A stretch of 5,689 bases of DNA from Deltaproteobacteria bacterium (lineage in GTDB: Bacteria; Desulfobacterota; JAENJC01). A program made the translations under genes and the position numbers. The stretch covers positions 1-5,689 of the forward strand of contig JAENJC010000091.1 of NCBI GenBank assembly GCA_016844545.1, in the 5' to 3' direction. Below are positions 1 to 5,023 of the stretch, one piece after another (position 1 is the first letter of the stretch; every line of letters starts with the position of its first letter). Under the pieces are notes generated by a model, which saw only the letters and a list, made by a program, of their open reading frames with translations, was not told the origin of the DNA and ran no database searches.

Positions 1-86
1 TTGCCGAAGTTGGGGGCAAAGAGCTTAACATGCGTACGTCTCTTGTCCCTTCTTGATTTTGAGTGTCTCCATTTTGGATTGGGCAT
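1..86 (-). CDS. rpmF: Ribosomal protein L32 (5' part only)
   Basis: This is the N-terminal 28 codons of bL32, a small basic protein of the large ribosomal subunit; the rest lies beyond the left edge of the window. The reading from the ATG at 86-84 begins MPNPKWRHSKSRRDKRR and continues THVKLFAPNFG, which matches the conserved Pro-Lys-x-Arg-His-Ser-Lys-x-Arg-Arg-Asp-Lys-Arg-Arg pattern of the family. The family's usual zinc-ribbon half would follow outside the window. The start is fixed by a strong Shine-Dalgarno (TAAGGAG at 100-94) seven bases upstream. The gene follows yceD on the same strand, the classical yceD-rpmF arrangement, with a 95-bp spacer that holds a hairpin repeat. Trp at residue 6 is slightly unusual, since Lys or Arg is common there. 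The identification is secure despite the short reading. Confidence 0.93.
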   Translation of the reverse strand, partial: MPNPKWRHSKSRRDKRRTHVKLFAPNFG

Positions 87-118
87 TTCACTTCTCCTTA
101 TATTATTTATTGCTTCTA

Positions 119-178
119 AGGCACCAAGACACAAAGTTTTCTCTATAAATTTCTTAGAGTCTTTGTCCCTTTGTGACT
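119..178. repeat. Imperfect hairpin repeat between yceD and rpmF
   Basis: Arms at 119-136 and 161-178 pair imperfectly: ACAAAG (131-136) pairs with CTTTGT (161-166), and further pairs extend outward with four or five mismatches. An inner 5-bp stem, CTCTA (141-145) with TAGAG (155-159), closes the loop. There is no clean U-tract, so it is not a standard intrinsic terminator. It sits in the transcribed spacer between two co-oriented genes that are normally co-expressed. Similar ACCAAGACACAAAG-type inverted sequences are, from memory, scattered in spacers of several uncultured bacterial genomes, so this is probably a dispersed repeat copy. It might also process or stabilise the mRNA. Confidence 0.55.
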
Positions 179-181
179 GAC

Positions 182-703
182 TTATTTAATCTTTAAATTC
201 TTAAGCCCTGCAAGCCTTAAATCCACCGGCCCGCTCCGGCACCCACAGTCACCCTTGTTAAGGTTTGCACCGCACTCAGGGCAAAGCCCCTTGCAATCCT
301 CCTTACATAAAGGCCTCATCGGCAAGGCGAGGGCAACCTGTTCATGAACAAGGGCAGTAATGTCTATCTCTCCGCCGGAATAATAGCAGATATCCAAGGC
401 ATCTTCTGTAAGCTCTTCTTTTTCCTCTTGGATCGCCTCCTGGGGGAGGTAGTCATAAGAAAATGGGTGACTTATGTCTTCAGTAAATTCATCAAGGCAC
501 CGGCCGCAGGTCATAACCGCTGACCCCTGAAGCTGACCACTTATAGTGATACCACCTGATCCCTTTTGAGCTTGAAGGGCTACGGCAATGGGGCCGACTA
601 TCTTCGCCCCTTCTTCCTTATTCAAATAGTCAAAAGAACCGGCAGGTTCGTGATAATCGAGAGCCAAACCCTCATCAGGAATCTTGTCTACAGAAAGCTT
701 CAT
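182..703 (-). CDS. yceD: YceD/DUF177 family protein (23S rRNA accumulation)
   Basis: This 173-residue protein belongs to the DUF177/YceD family, whose E. coli member is needed for normal accumulation of 23S rRNA and is co-transcribed with rpmF. Visible signs are a central CGRCLDEF motif (C66 and C69), typical of the family, and an acidic stretch after it. The segment around residues 112-131 (GEIDIT, then a stretch ending LPMRPLC) is also typical. A C-terminal Cys-rich knuckle follows: C133, C137, C141, C144, C153 and C155, reading LCPECGANLN in the middle. The six C-terminal cysteines suggest metal binding, which is an inference. The ATG at 703 has no good Shine-Dalgarno, and the predicted promoter leaves a leader of only about 14 bases. 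rpmF follows downstream on the same strand. The predicted location is the cytoplasm, with a role in ribosome assembly. Confidence 0.93.
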   Translation of the reverse strand: MKLSVDKIPDEGLALDYHEPAGSFDYLNKEEGAKIVGPIAVALQAQKGSGGITISGQLQGSAVMTCGRCLDEFTEDISHPFSYDYLPQEAIQEEKEELTEDALDICYYSGGEIDITALVHEQVALALPMRPLCKEDCKGLCPECGANLNKGDCGCRSGPVDLRLAGLKNLKIK

Positions 704-723
704 AAGTTATAAAGAAAGTTACA

Positions 724-752
724 AATATATAGAATGGTTTATCCCTTGTCAA
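724..752 (-). promoter_or_regulatory. Sigma70-type promoter of yceD-rpmF
   Basis: On the minus strand a perfect -35 box TTGACA (752-747) is followed, after exactly 17 bp, by TATATT (729-724), five of six matches to the -10 consensus. Transcription would start near 717, leaving about 14 bases before the yceD ATG. It lies wholly in the 70-bp gap between the stop of the MBL hydrolase gene and yceD, so yceD-rpmF need not depend on the upstream gene. Confidence 0.72.
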
Positions 753-773
753 GTCAATAAAGGATGTGTTGAG

Positions 774-1373
774 TTAAACGCTTAACAGGCAGGGGTTAAG
801 GCGTTTTTCTTTCCCCATTGTGGATATAGCACTGTCCCCATAGTTGTGTCCTGGATGCACTGTTATGGAATCGTTGAGGTTTTTAAGCCTATTCATGGTC
901 TTTCTAAACTCGGAATCGTCTCCTCCCGGAAGGTCTGTCCTTCCACAGCTCCCCACAAACAGCGTATCACCCGTAAAAAGGTTATTCTCCACCATAAGGC
1001 AAATAGAGCCTGGTGAATGTCCTGGAGTGTGAATAACTACAGCGGAAACCTTTCCGAGGTTTAAAGTATCTCCATCGTTCAGCTTCATATCGGCCTCTGG
1101 AGGGAAGAAGTGTCTCAGGTATTTTGTCTCTGCTTCGTGGATGGCGATAACGGCGCCTGAGAGTTCCTTCATCGTTCTGTTCCCGTTCACATGGTCTTCA
1201 TGGCAGTGGGTGTTTACGATGTATTTAATGGTGATGCTCTCTTCTCTGGCGATGTCGTAAAGTCTCTCCGGCTCCCAGGAAGGGTCAATAACTATGCCCT
1301 CTTTTGTTTCCGGGTCTCCGATGATATATGCGAAGTTGAGCATCCCGCCTACCTCAACCTGTTTAATAATCAT
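774..1373 (-). CDS. MBL-fold metallohydrolase, glyoxalase II / YcbL-like
   Basis: This 199-residue cytoplasmic enzyme belongs to the metallo-beta-lactamase superfamily, in the single-domain glyoxalase II-like group (YcbL/GloB and persulfide dioxygenase relatives). All expected metal ligands are visible: THCHEDHVNG (H56, H58, D60, H61), HTPGHSPGS (H119), FTGDTLF (D136) and HPGH (H176). The GSCGRTD block after D136 is typical of YcbL and ETHE1-type proteins. The reaction is probably hydrolysis of S-lactoylglutathione or another thioester, or persulfide oxidation. No substrate-binding C-terminal domain like that of full-length glyoxalase II (about 250 residues) is present, so the substrate is open. 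The ATG at 1373 follows GGGAGGAG (1383-1376) closely. The gene is divergent from the aminopeptidase and shares its promoter region. Confidence 0.92.
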   Translation of the reverse strand: MIIKQVEVGGMLNFAYIIGDPETKEGIVIDPSWEPERLYDIAREESITIKYIVNTHCHEDHVNGNRTMKELSGAVIAIHEAETKYLRHFFPPEADMKLNDGDTLNLGKVSAVVIHTPGHSPGSICLMVENNLFTGDTLFVGSCGRTDLPGGDDSEFRKTMNRLKNLNDSITVHPGHNYGDSAISTMGKEKRLNPCLLSV

Positions 1374-1390
1374 GTCTCCTCCCTTTCTTG

Positions 1391-1418
1391 TTGATTTTCA
1401 GACAGAAGTATATAAAAT
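1391..1418 (+). promoter_or_regulatory. Predicted promoter of the aminopeptidase gene
   Basis: TTGATT (1391-1396) and TAAAAT (1413-1418) are separated by 16 bp and match the -35 and -10 consensus at four and five positions. A start near 1425 would place the TTG codon about 30 bases downstream. The two divergent -10 boxes abut (1407-1412 and 1413-1418), so polymerase could occupy only one promoter at a time if both are real. Confidence 0.45.
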
Positions 1419-1435
1419 AAAGAAGGTTTGCGCAA
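1407..1435 (-). promoter_or_regulatory. Predicted promoter of the MBL hydrolase gene
   Basis: The minus strand reads TTGCGC (1435-1430), a 17-bp gap, then TATACT (1412-1407), five of six matches to the -10 box. The -35 box is weak (three matches), which would fit an activated or regulated promoter. A start near 1400 gives a leader of about 27 bases that includes the Shine-Dalgarno. It overlaps the plus-strand promoter completely. Confidence 0.45.
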
Positions 1436-1436
1436 A
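1427..1436. promoter_or_regulatory. Perfect palindrome, candidate operator
   Basis: TTTGCGCAAA is a perfect 10-bp palindrome. It covers the predicted -35 box of the minus-strand promoter and lies just downstream of the predicted plus-strand transcription start. That position suits a dimeric repressor or activator that controls both genes, but no regulator gene is adjacent and a 10-bp palindrome can occur by chance. Confidence 0.35.
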
Positions 1437-1444
1437 TATATTCT

Positions 1445-1450
1445 GGAGGT
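1445..1450 (+). promoter_or_regulatory. Shine-Dalgarno that fixes a TTG start
   Basis: GGAGGT lies five bases before TTG at 1456. This is the best-placed ribosome binding site in the region. The first in-frame ATG is only at codon 61, inside conserved protein, so the TTG start is well supported. Confidence 0.8.
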
Positions 1451-1455
1451 GACGG

Positions 1456-2523
1456 TTGAGAGACCCGAGGATCGAAAAACTTGCAGATATCCTGGTCAAC
1501 TACTCTGCAAAGATAAAAAAAGGGGACACAGTCCTTATAAGAGGTGATGAACTTGGCAAGCCCCTGCTCCTTGAGGTTTACAGAAAGGTGGTGGAGGCAG
1601 GCGGGAACCCGCTGACCAGTGTAACCTTTGAGGAGATGAACAAGATCTTTTACGACTGTGCATCGGAGGAGCAGCTTTCCCATACCTCCAGAATAAGGCT
1701 TTATGAGGCAAAGAACTGTGATGCGGTCATCATAGTCCACGCCCCTGCCAACAGCAAGGCGTTAAGCGCCGTAGACCCTCCAAAGATGAGCATGAAGAGT
1801 AAGGCAAATAAACCTGTAAGTGAGATCATAATGAACAAGAAGAGGTGGGTGCTCACCAACTATCCCACCCAGGCCCTGGCCCAGGATGCCGAGATGTCTA
1901 TAGATGAGTACGAAGATTTTCTGTTCAGTGCAACAAACCTTGACTGGGCAAAGGTAGACAGGGAGCAGGAAAGTATAAAGAAGGTCGTTGACAAGGGAAA
2001 TACGATACGGATAGTTGGAAGGGATACAGACCTGACCTTCAGCATCAGGGGCAGGAAGGGGATAAAGTGCTCAGGGAGCTTCAATATGCCTGACGGCGAG
2101 ATATTCTATGCCCCTATTGAAAACTCTGCAAACGGGCATATATGTTATGAATTTCCGGCCATCCACGGCGGGAAAGAGGTTTCCGGGATACGACTGGGAT
2201 TTGAGAAGGGGAAGGTAGTGAAGGCCACTGCTGAAAAGAACGAGGAGTATCTCTTTGCGATGCTGGACACTGACAAGGGGGCCAGGTTTATTGGAGAATT
2301 CGGAATAGGGACCAATTACGGGATAAAGATGTTTACGAGGGACATCCTCTTTGATGAAAAGATAGGAGGCACTATACACCTTGCCCTAGGCCAGTCATAT
2401 AAGGAATCTGGAGGGAAGAACGACTCTGCCATCCACTGGGATATGATAAAGGATTTGAGGGACAATGGAGCGATATATCTGGACGGGAAACGGATTCAGG
2501 AAAACGGGAAGTTTTTAATATAA
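1456..2523 (+). CDS. M29 family metallo-aminopeptidase
   Basis: This 355-residue cytoplasmic aminopeptidase belongs to peptidase family M29 (AmpS/PepS/thermophilic aminopeptidase T), which removes N-terminal residues from peptides using two metal ions. The N-terminal half (about 1-180) has the family's Rossmann-like fold, with KKGDTVLIRG near the start and an AVIIVHAP strand at 90-97. The C-terminal half carries the likely metal ligands: E215 in MPDGEIFYAP, E281 in GEFGIGTN, H308 and Y315 in IHLALGQSY, and H327 and D329 in AIHWDMI. The 66-residue spacing of the two Glu residues and the HxD pair agree with the family. It is somewhat shorter than classical members (about 370-410). No signal peptide is visible. 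Translation starts at TTG behind a strong Shine-Dalgarno. The gene is divergent from the MBL hydrolase. The two-component genes lie downstream after a 106-bp repeat-bearing spacer. Confidence 0.95.
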   Translation: MRDPRIEKLADILVNYSAKIKKGDTVLIRGDELGKPLLLEVYRKVVEAGGNPLTSVTFEEMNKIFYDCASEEQLSHTSRIRLYEAKNCDAVIIVHAPANSKALSAVDPPKMSMKSKANKPVSEIIMNKKRWVLTNYPTQALAQDAEMSIDEYEDFLFSATNLDWAKVDREQESIKKVVDKGNTIRIVGRDTDLTFSIRGRKGIKCSGSFNMPDGEIFYAPIENSANGHICYEFPAIHGGKEVSGIRLGFEKGKVVKATAEKNEEYLFAMLDTDKGARFIGEFGIGTNYGIKMFTRDILFDEKIGGTIHLALGQSYKESGGKNDSAIHWDMIKDLRDNGAIYLDGKRIQENGKFLI

Positions 2524-2615
2524 ATGCAAAATTAAAAATGAAAATTGCAAATCGCAAAAATCAAAATGGCTGAGATGTTTTTCACTTTGCATTTTGAAAT
2601 TTTCACTTTGCATTT
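2522..2615. repeat. Four-unit TGCAAA dyad upstream of the response regulator
   Basis: This is a large imperfect inverted repeat. Arm 2522-2559 pairs with 2578-2615 at 29 of 38 positions. TGCAAA occurs at 2525-2530 and 2546-2551, and its complement TTTGCA at 2586-2591 and 2607-2612. Each pair is offset by exactly 21 bp, and all four are symmetric about 2568.5. The right half contains a perfect 16-bp direct repeat TTTTCACTTTGCATTT (2579-2594 and 2600-2615). It could be a four-site operator, a hairpin in RNA or a copy of an AT-rich dispersed repeat. It fills most of the spacer before the response regulator start at 2630. Confidence 0.75.
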
Positions 2616-2629
2616 GAACGGAGTTCATT

Positions 2630-3295
2630 ATGCGAATTCTTGTTGTTGAAGACGAAAAAAAGGTTGCCTCCTTTGTAAAGATGGGGCTGGAAGAGGAAAG
2701 CTACGCAGTTGATGTTTCTTATGACGGAGAAGAGGGGGGGGGGCTGGCAGAGACAAACCCTTATGACTTGATAATCCTCGACATCATGTTGCCGAAAAAG
2801 AGCGGGCTTTCTGTCCTCCGGGAACTCCGGGACAAGGGGATAAACACCCCTATTCTCCTTCTGACTGCCAGAGGGACTGTTGAGGATAAGGTTGCAGGGT
2901 TGAATGCAGGGGCAGATGATTATCTTGCAAAACCTTTTATGTTTTCCGAACTCCTGGCAAGGGTCAGAAGCTTGTTAAGGAGAGGCGGAGAGAAGTCGCC
3001 AGTATTGAAGTTTGCAGACCTGACCATGGACCCCGTGACCCGAAAGGTAACAAGGAGCGGGGTTGATATCATGCTCACAAGCAAGGAGTATTCGCTGCTG
3101 GACTACTTTTTGCGCCGACCGAATCAGGTATTAACGAGGACCATGATCTCGGAGCATGTCTGGGAGTCCGATTTCGATGCCGTGACCAATGTCATCGACG
3201 TATATGTTAAACACCTTCGTAACAAGATAGATAAGGAATTTGAAAAGAAGCTTATCCACACCGTATGGGGTGTGGGTTATATATTAAAGGAATAG
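2630..3295 (+). CDS. OmpR/PhoB-family response regulator
   Basis: This 221-residue DNA-binding transcription regulator is the output half of the two-component system encoded with the next gene. The receiver domain (about 1-115) has the acidic pocket E7/D8, the phosphoacceptor D51 in LIILDIMLP, T79 in LLLTAR and K101 in YLAKPF. The C-terminal winged helix (about 125-221) has the family pattern LTSKEYSLL, the recognition segment around VTNVIDVYVKHLRNK and the wing motif HTVWGVGYIL. It most resembles the CusR/CopR-like heavy-metal branch, but the inducing signal cannot be read from sequence. GGAG at 2620-2623 lies six bases before the ATG. A run of ten G (2734-2743) encodes part of E35 and all of G36-G38, where family members often have other residues; the frame is intact and the length normal. 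Confidence 0.97.
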   Translation: MRILVVEDEKKVASFVKMGLEEESYAVDVSYDGEEGGGLAETNPYDLIILDIMLPKKSGLSVLRELRDKGINTPILLLTARGTVEDKVAGLNAGADDYLAKPFMFSELLARVRSLLRRGGEKSPVLKFADLTMDPVTRKVTRSGVDIMLTSKEYSLLDYFLRRPNQVLTRTMISEHVWESDFDAVTNVIDVYVKHLRNKIDKEFEKKLIHTVWGVGYILKE

Positions 3296-3312
3296 TAACT
3301 ACTCAGGTGGAT

Positions 3313-3355
3313 AGACTGAAGGTTTTTAGAATACTTCAACCTTCAGTCTTCAGCC
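3313..3355. repeat. Stem-loop of 7-bp repeats between regulator and kinase
   Basis: AGACTGAAGGTT (3313-3324) and AACCTTCAGTCT (3338-3349) form a perfect 12-bp stem with a 13-base loop. The right arm and its flank are three tandem heptads: TTCAACC, TTCAGTC and TTCAGCC (3335-3355). No U-tract follows, so full termination is unlikely. Because it lies between two genes of one transcript, it could lower kinase expression relative to the regulator or protect the upstream mRNA end. An outer CAGGT (3304-3308) / ACCTG (3361-3365) pairing may extend it. Confidence 0.7.
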
Positions 3356-3374
3356 TAAATACCTGGGCAGTTGC

Positions 3375-3379
3375 AAGGA
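3375..3379 (+). promoter_or_regulatory. Shine-Dalgarno that picks the kinase start
   Basis: AAGGA lies six bases before ATG at 3386. An alternative TTG at 3371 would lie upstream of this motif and has no ribosome binding site of its own, so the ATG is preferred. Confidence 0.65.
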
Positions 3380-3385
3380 ATAAAA

Positions 3386-4849
3386 ATGGTAAGATCCAGC
3401 ATCAGGTTCAAGCTGACTATATGGTATGCAACAGCGATGGGGGTGGTACTGCTCGTCTTCAGTGCGATACTTTATGTCACCATGACGCGGGCGCTGTATG
3501 CCGAGATGGATGCCAAGATAAAGGCAATGGCGGAGGTGACTGCTTCCTCAAGCAACAAACTCGTCGGACATTTTGATCTTACCCAGCTGGAAAGCATACT
3601 GGAGGAAAAGCTCGGTTTCAGGACACCTGGGAAGTTTATTCAGATCCTTGACAATACAGGCTCTGTGGGACAGACCTCAGTAAACCTTCAGAGCCATCCA
3701 TTGCCGATAACCTTCAGTGCGTTAAAGAAGGCTTCAAACAAGGAGATATCATTTGAAACCCTTTATGCCAAAGGGAGTAGATACCCCGTTCGGATGGTAA
3801 CTTACCCGGTTGTAGAAAATAATGAGGTAGTCAGCATTATTCAGATAGGGACATCGCTACAGGCAATACAGGAGACTCTGGACAAACTCCTTCTGATACT
3901 TCTTTTTGGCGTTCCCGCCTCTCTCACCATGGCAAGCTTTGGTGGGTGGTTTATGGCTAAGAAATCCTTAAGCCCCGTAAAGAACATAACAACCGCAGCC
4001 AGGATGATAACTGCAAGGAACCTTGACCAGAGGATAGAGGTGGCAAATCCGAATGATGAGGTCGGTATGCTTGCGGAGACCTTCAATGAGATGATCGCCA
4101 GACTAAACAGCTCCTTCAGACGGATCAATCAGTTTTCTTCTGACGTATCCCATGAATTAAGGACACCGCTGACGATAATTAGAGGCGAGATGGAGGTTGC
4201 ACTAAGGGCGCATCGGACACTGGAAGAATACCAGGAAGTTATAGCCAGCGGTCTTGAAGAGGTTGAAAGGATGAGCACAATGGTTGAAGAGCTCCTTCTC
4301 CTTTCAAAAGCCGACGACGGCGCATCCATGTTAAATCTCTCTACTATCCCTTTGCATAGCCTTTTAGATACGATCTATAACAATGTCCTGGCTTTGGCGA
4401 GAGGGAAGGGGATTGATATTACTATACAGAATAATGAAGAGGTTTATGTCAATGGGGATGAGATGAGGCTTCGACAGTTATTCCTGAACCTGGTAGATAA
4501 CGCTATCAAATATACGCCTCCTATGGGGAAAGTGGCTATTGCCTTGACACAGAACAGTGAGTATGCCCATATCTCTGTAACAGACACAGGCATTGGAATC
4601 GCAAAAGAGGATCAGGAAAAGATATTTGAGCGCTTTTACAGGGTCGATAAGTCCAGAACCAGAGAAGAGAATAAAGTTTATGATAGTGAGAATATGGAAA
4701 AGAGATCAAAAAGCTGGGACGTGGGTGGAACTGGGCTGGGACTTGCCATCTGCAAAAAAATTGTTAAAGGATATGGCGGACAGATAACTGTTGAAAGCGA
4801 GATAGGAAAGGGGAGTACTTTCTCCGTAGACCTGCCTTTGAAACACTAA
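3386..4849 (+). CDS. Membrane sensor histidine kinase (HAMP, HisKA, HATPase)
   Basis: From the ATG at 3386 this is a 487-residue inner-membrane sensor kinase, the partner of the preceding response regulator. TM1 is at about 10-33 and TM2 at about 167-191, enclosing a periplasmic sensor region of about 130 residues with no recognised ligand domain. A HAMP linker covers about 190-243 (P197, E225). The dimerisation/phosphoacceptor helix has H256 in VSHELRTPL. The catalytic domain shows the N box (N368 and N372 in NLVDNAIKYT), G1 (D400 in DTGIG), the F box (FERFYRVD, 414-421) and G2 (GGTGLGLAI, 447-455). Between the F and G2 boxes, about 427-446 form an insertion of roughly 18 residues not usual in this family. 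The general architecture resembles CusS-type heavy-metal kinases, but the stimulus is not predictable. The 90-bp spacer before it holds a stem-loop. Confidence 0.96.
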   Translation: MVRSSIRFKLTIWYATAMGVVLLVFSAILYVTMTRALYAEMDAKIKAMAEVTASSSNKLVGHFDLTQLESILEEKLGFRTPGKFIQILDNTGSVGQTSVNLQSHPLPITFSALKKASNKEISFETLYAKGSRYPVRMVTYPVVENNEVVSIIQIGTSLQAIQETLDKLLLILLFGVPASLTMASFGGWFMAKKSLSPVKNITTAARMITARNLDQRIEVANPNDEVGMLAETFNEMIARLNSSFRRINQFSSDVSHELRTPLTIIRGEMEVALRAHRTLEEYQEVIASGLEEVERMSTMVEELLLLSKADDGASMLNLSTIPLHSLLDTIYNNVLALARGKGIDITIQNNEEVYVNGDEMRLRQLFLNLVDNAIKYTPPMGKVAIALTQNSEYAHISVTDTGIGIAKEDQEKIFERFYRVDKSRTREENKVYDSENMEKRSKSWDVGGTGLGLAICKKIVKGYGGQITVESEIGKGSTFSVDLPLKH

Positions 4850-4883
4850 GGGACCTAGAGTTTACTGATATACCATTTACTCT

Positions 4884-4962
4884 TCTGTCATTCCCAAATG
4901 ATTCTGTCGGGCATCCAGCCTAAAAATCTGGATTCCCGCCAAAGGCACGCGGGAATGACAGA
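4884..4962. mobile_element. MITE-like element with 12-bp terminal inverted repeats
   Basis: The 79-bp element is bounded by TCTGTCATTCCC (4884-4895) and its exact complement GGGAATGACAGA (4951-4962). Inside are two nested hairpins: ATCCAG (4913-4918) with CTGGAT (4928-4933), and ATTCCCGC (4932-4939) with GCGGGAAT (4949-4956) around a 9-base loop. The left half lacks the matching ATTCCCGC hairpin and seems degraded. The ATTCCC...GGGAAT design recalls the neisserial dRS3 repeat and similar non-autonomous elements in other bacteria. It encodes no protein, and I see no obvious target-site duplication. It lies in the spacer between the kinase gene and gatB and would fold strongly in RNA. Confidence 0.72.
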
Positions 4963-5023
4963 GTTGTGGGATGCGGCATATTGGTATTTGCCAAGTCCCT
5001 AAAACCATACCAGGGGATGTAGA

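Noticed and set aside
1363..1740. Open frame of 125 codons on the minus strand opposite the aminopeptidase start
   Set aside because: It overlaps the well-supported M29 gene and the start of the MBL gene, and it has no recognisable motif or good ribosome binding site.
2522..2615. CRISPR-like array from the 21-bp periodic units
   Set aside because: The units are inverted pairs at 21-bp offsets with no true spacers of 25-40 bp, and no cas gene is near.
2545..2629. Sigma70 promoter directly upstream of the response regulator
   Set aside because: The AT-rich stretch offers TTGCAA and TTGAAA as possible -35 boxes, but no acceptable -10 box follows at 16-18 bp.
3313..3349. Intrinsic terminator between regulator and kinase
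   Set aside because: The stem is strong, but it is only moderately GC-rich and no U-tract follows it; termination would also silence the kinase.
3371..3385. TTG start at 3371 for the histidine kinase
   Set aside because: The AAGGA ribosome binding site lies between this TTG and the ATG at 3386, so the ATG is the better start.
3265..3576. Open frame of 103 codons on the plus strand bridging regulator and kinase
   Set aside because: It is out of frame with both conserved proteins, it crosses the stem-loop, and its composition looks like a shifted reading of the kinase gene.
4963..5023. Promoter or riboswitch in the gatB leader
   Set aside because: Only short 4-5 bp complementarities (such as TTGG/CCAA around 4981-4994) were seen, with no convincing -35/-10 pair or known fold.
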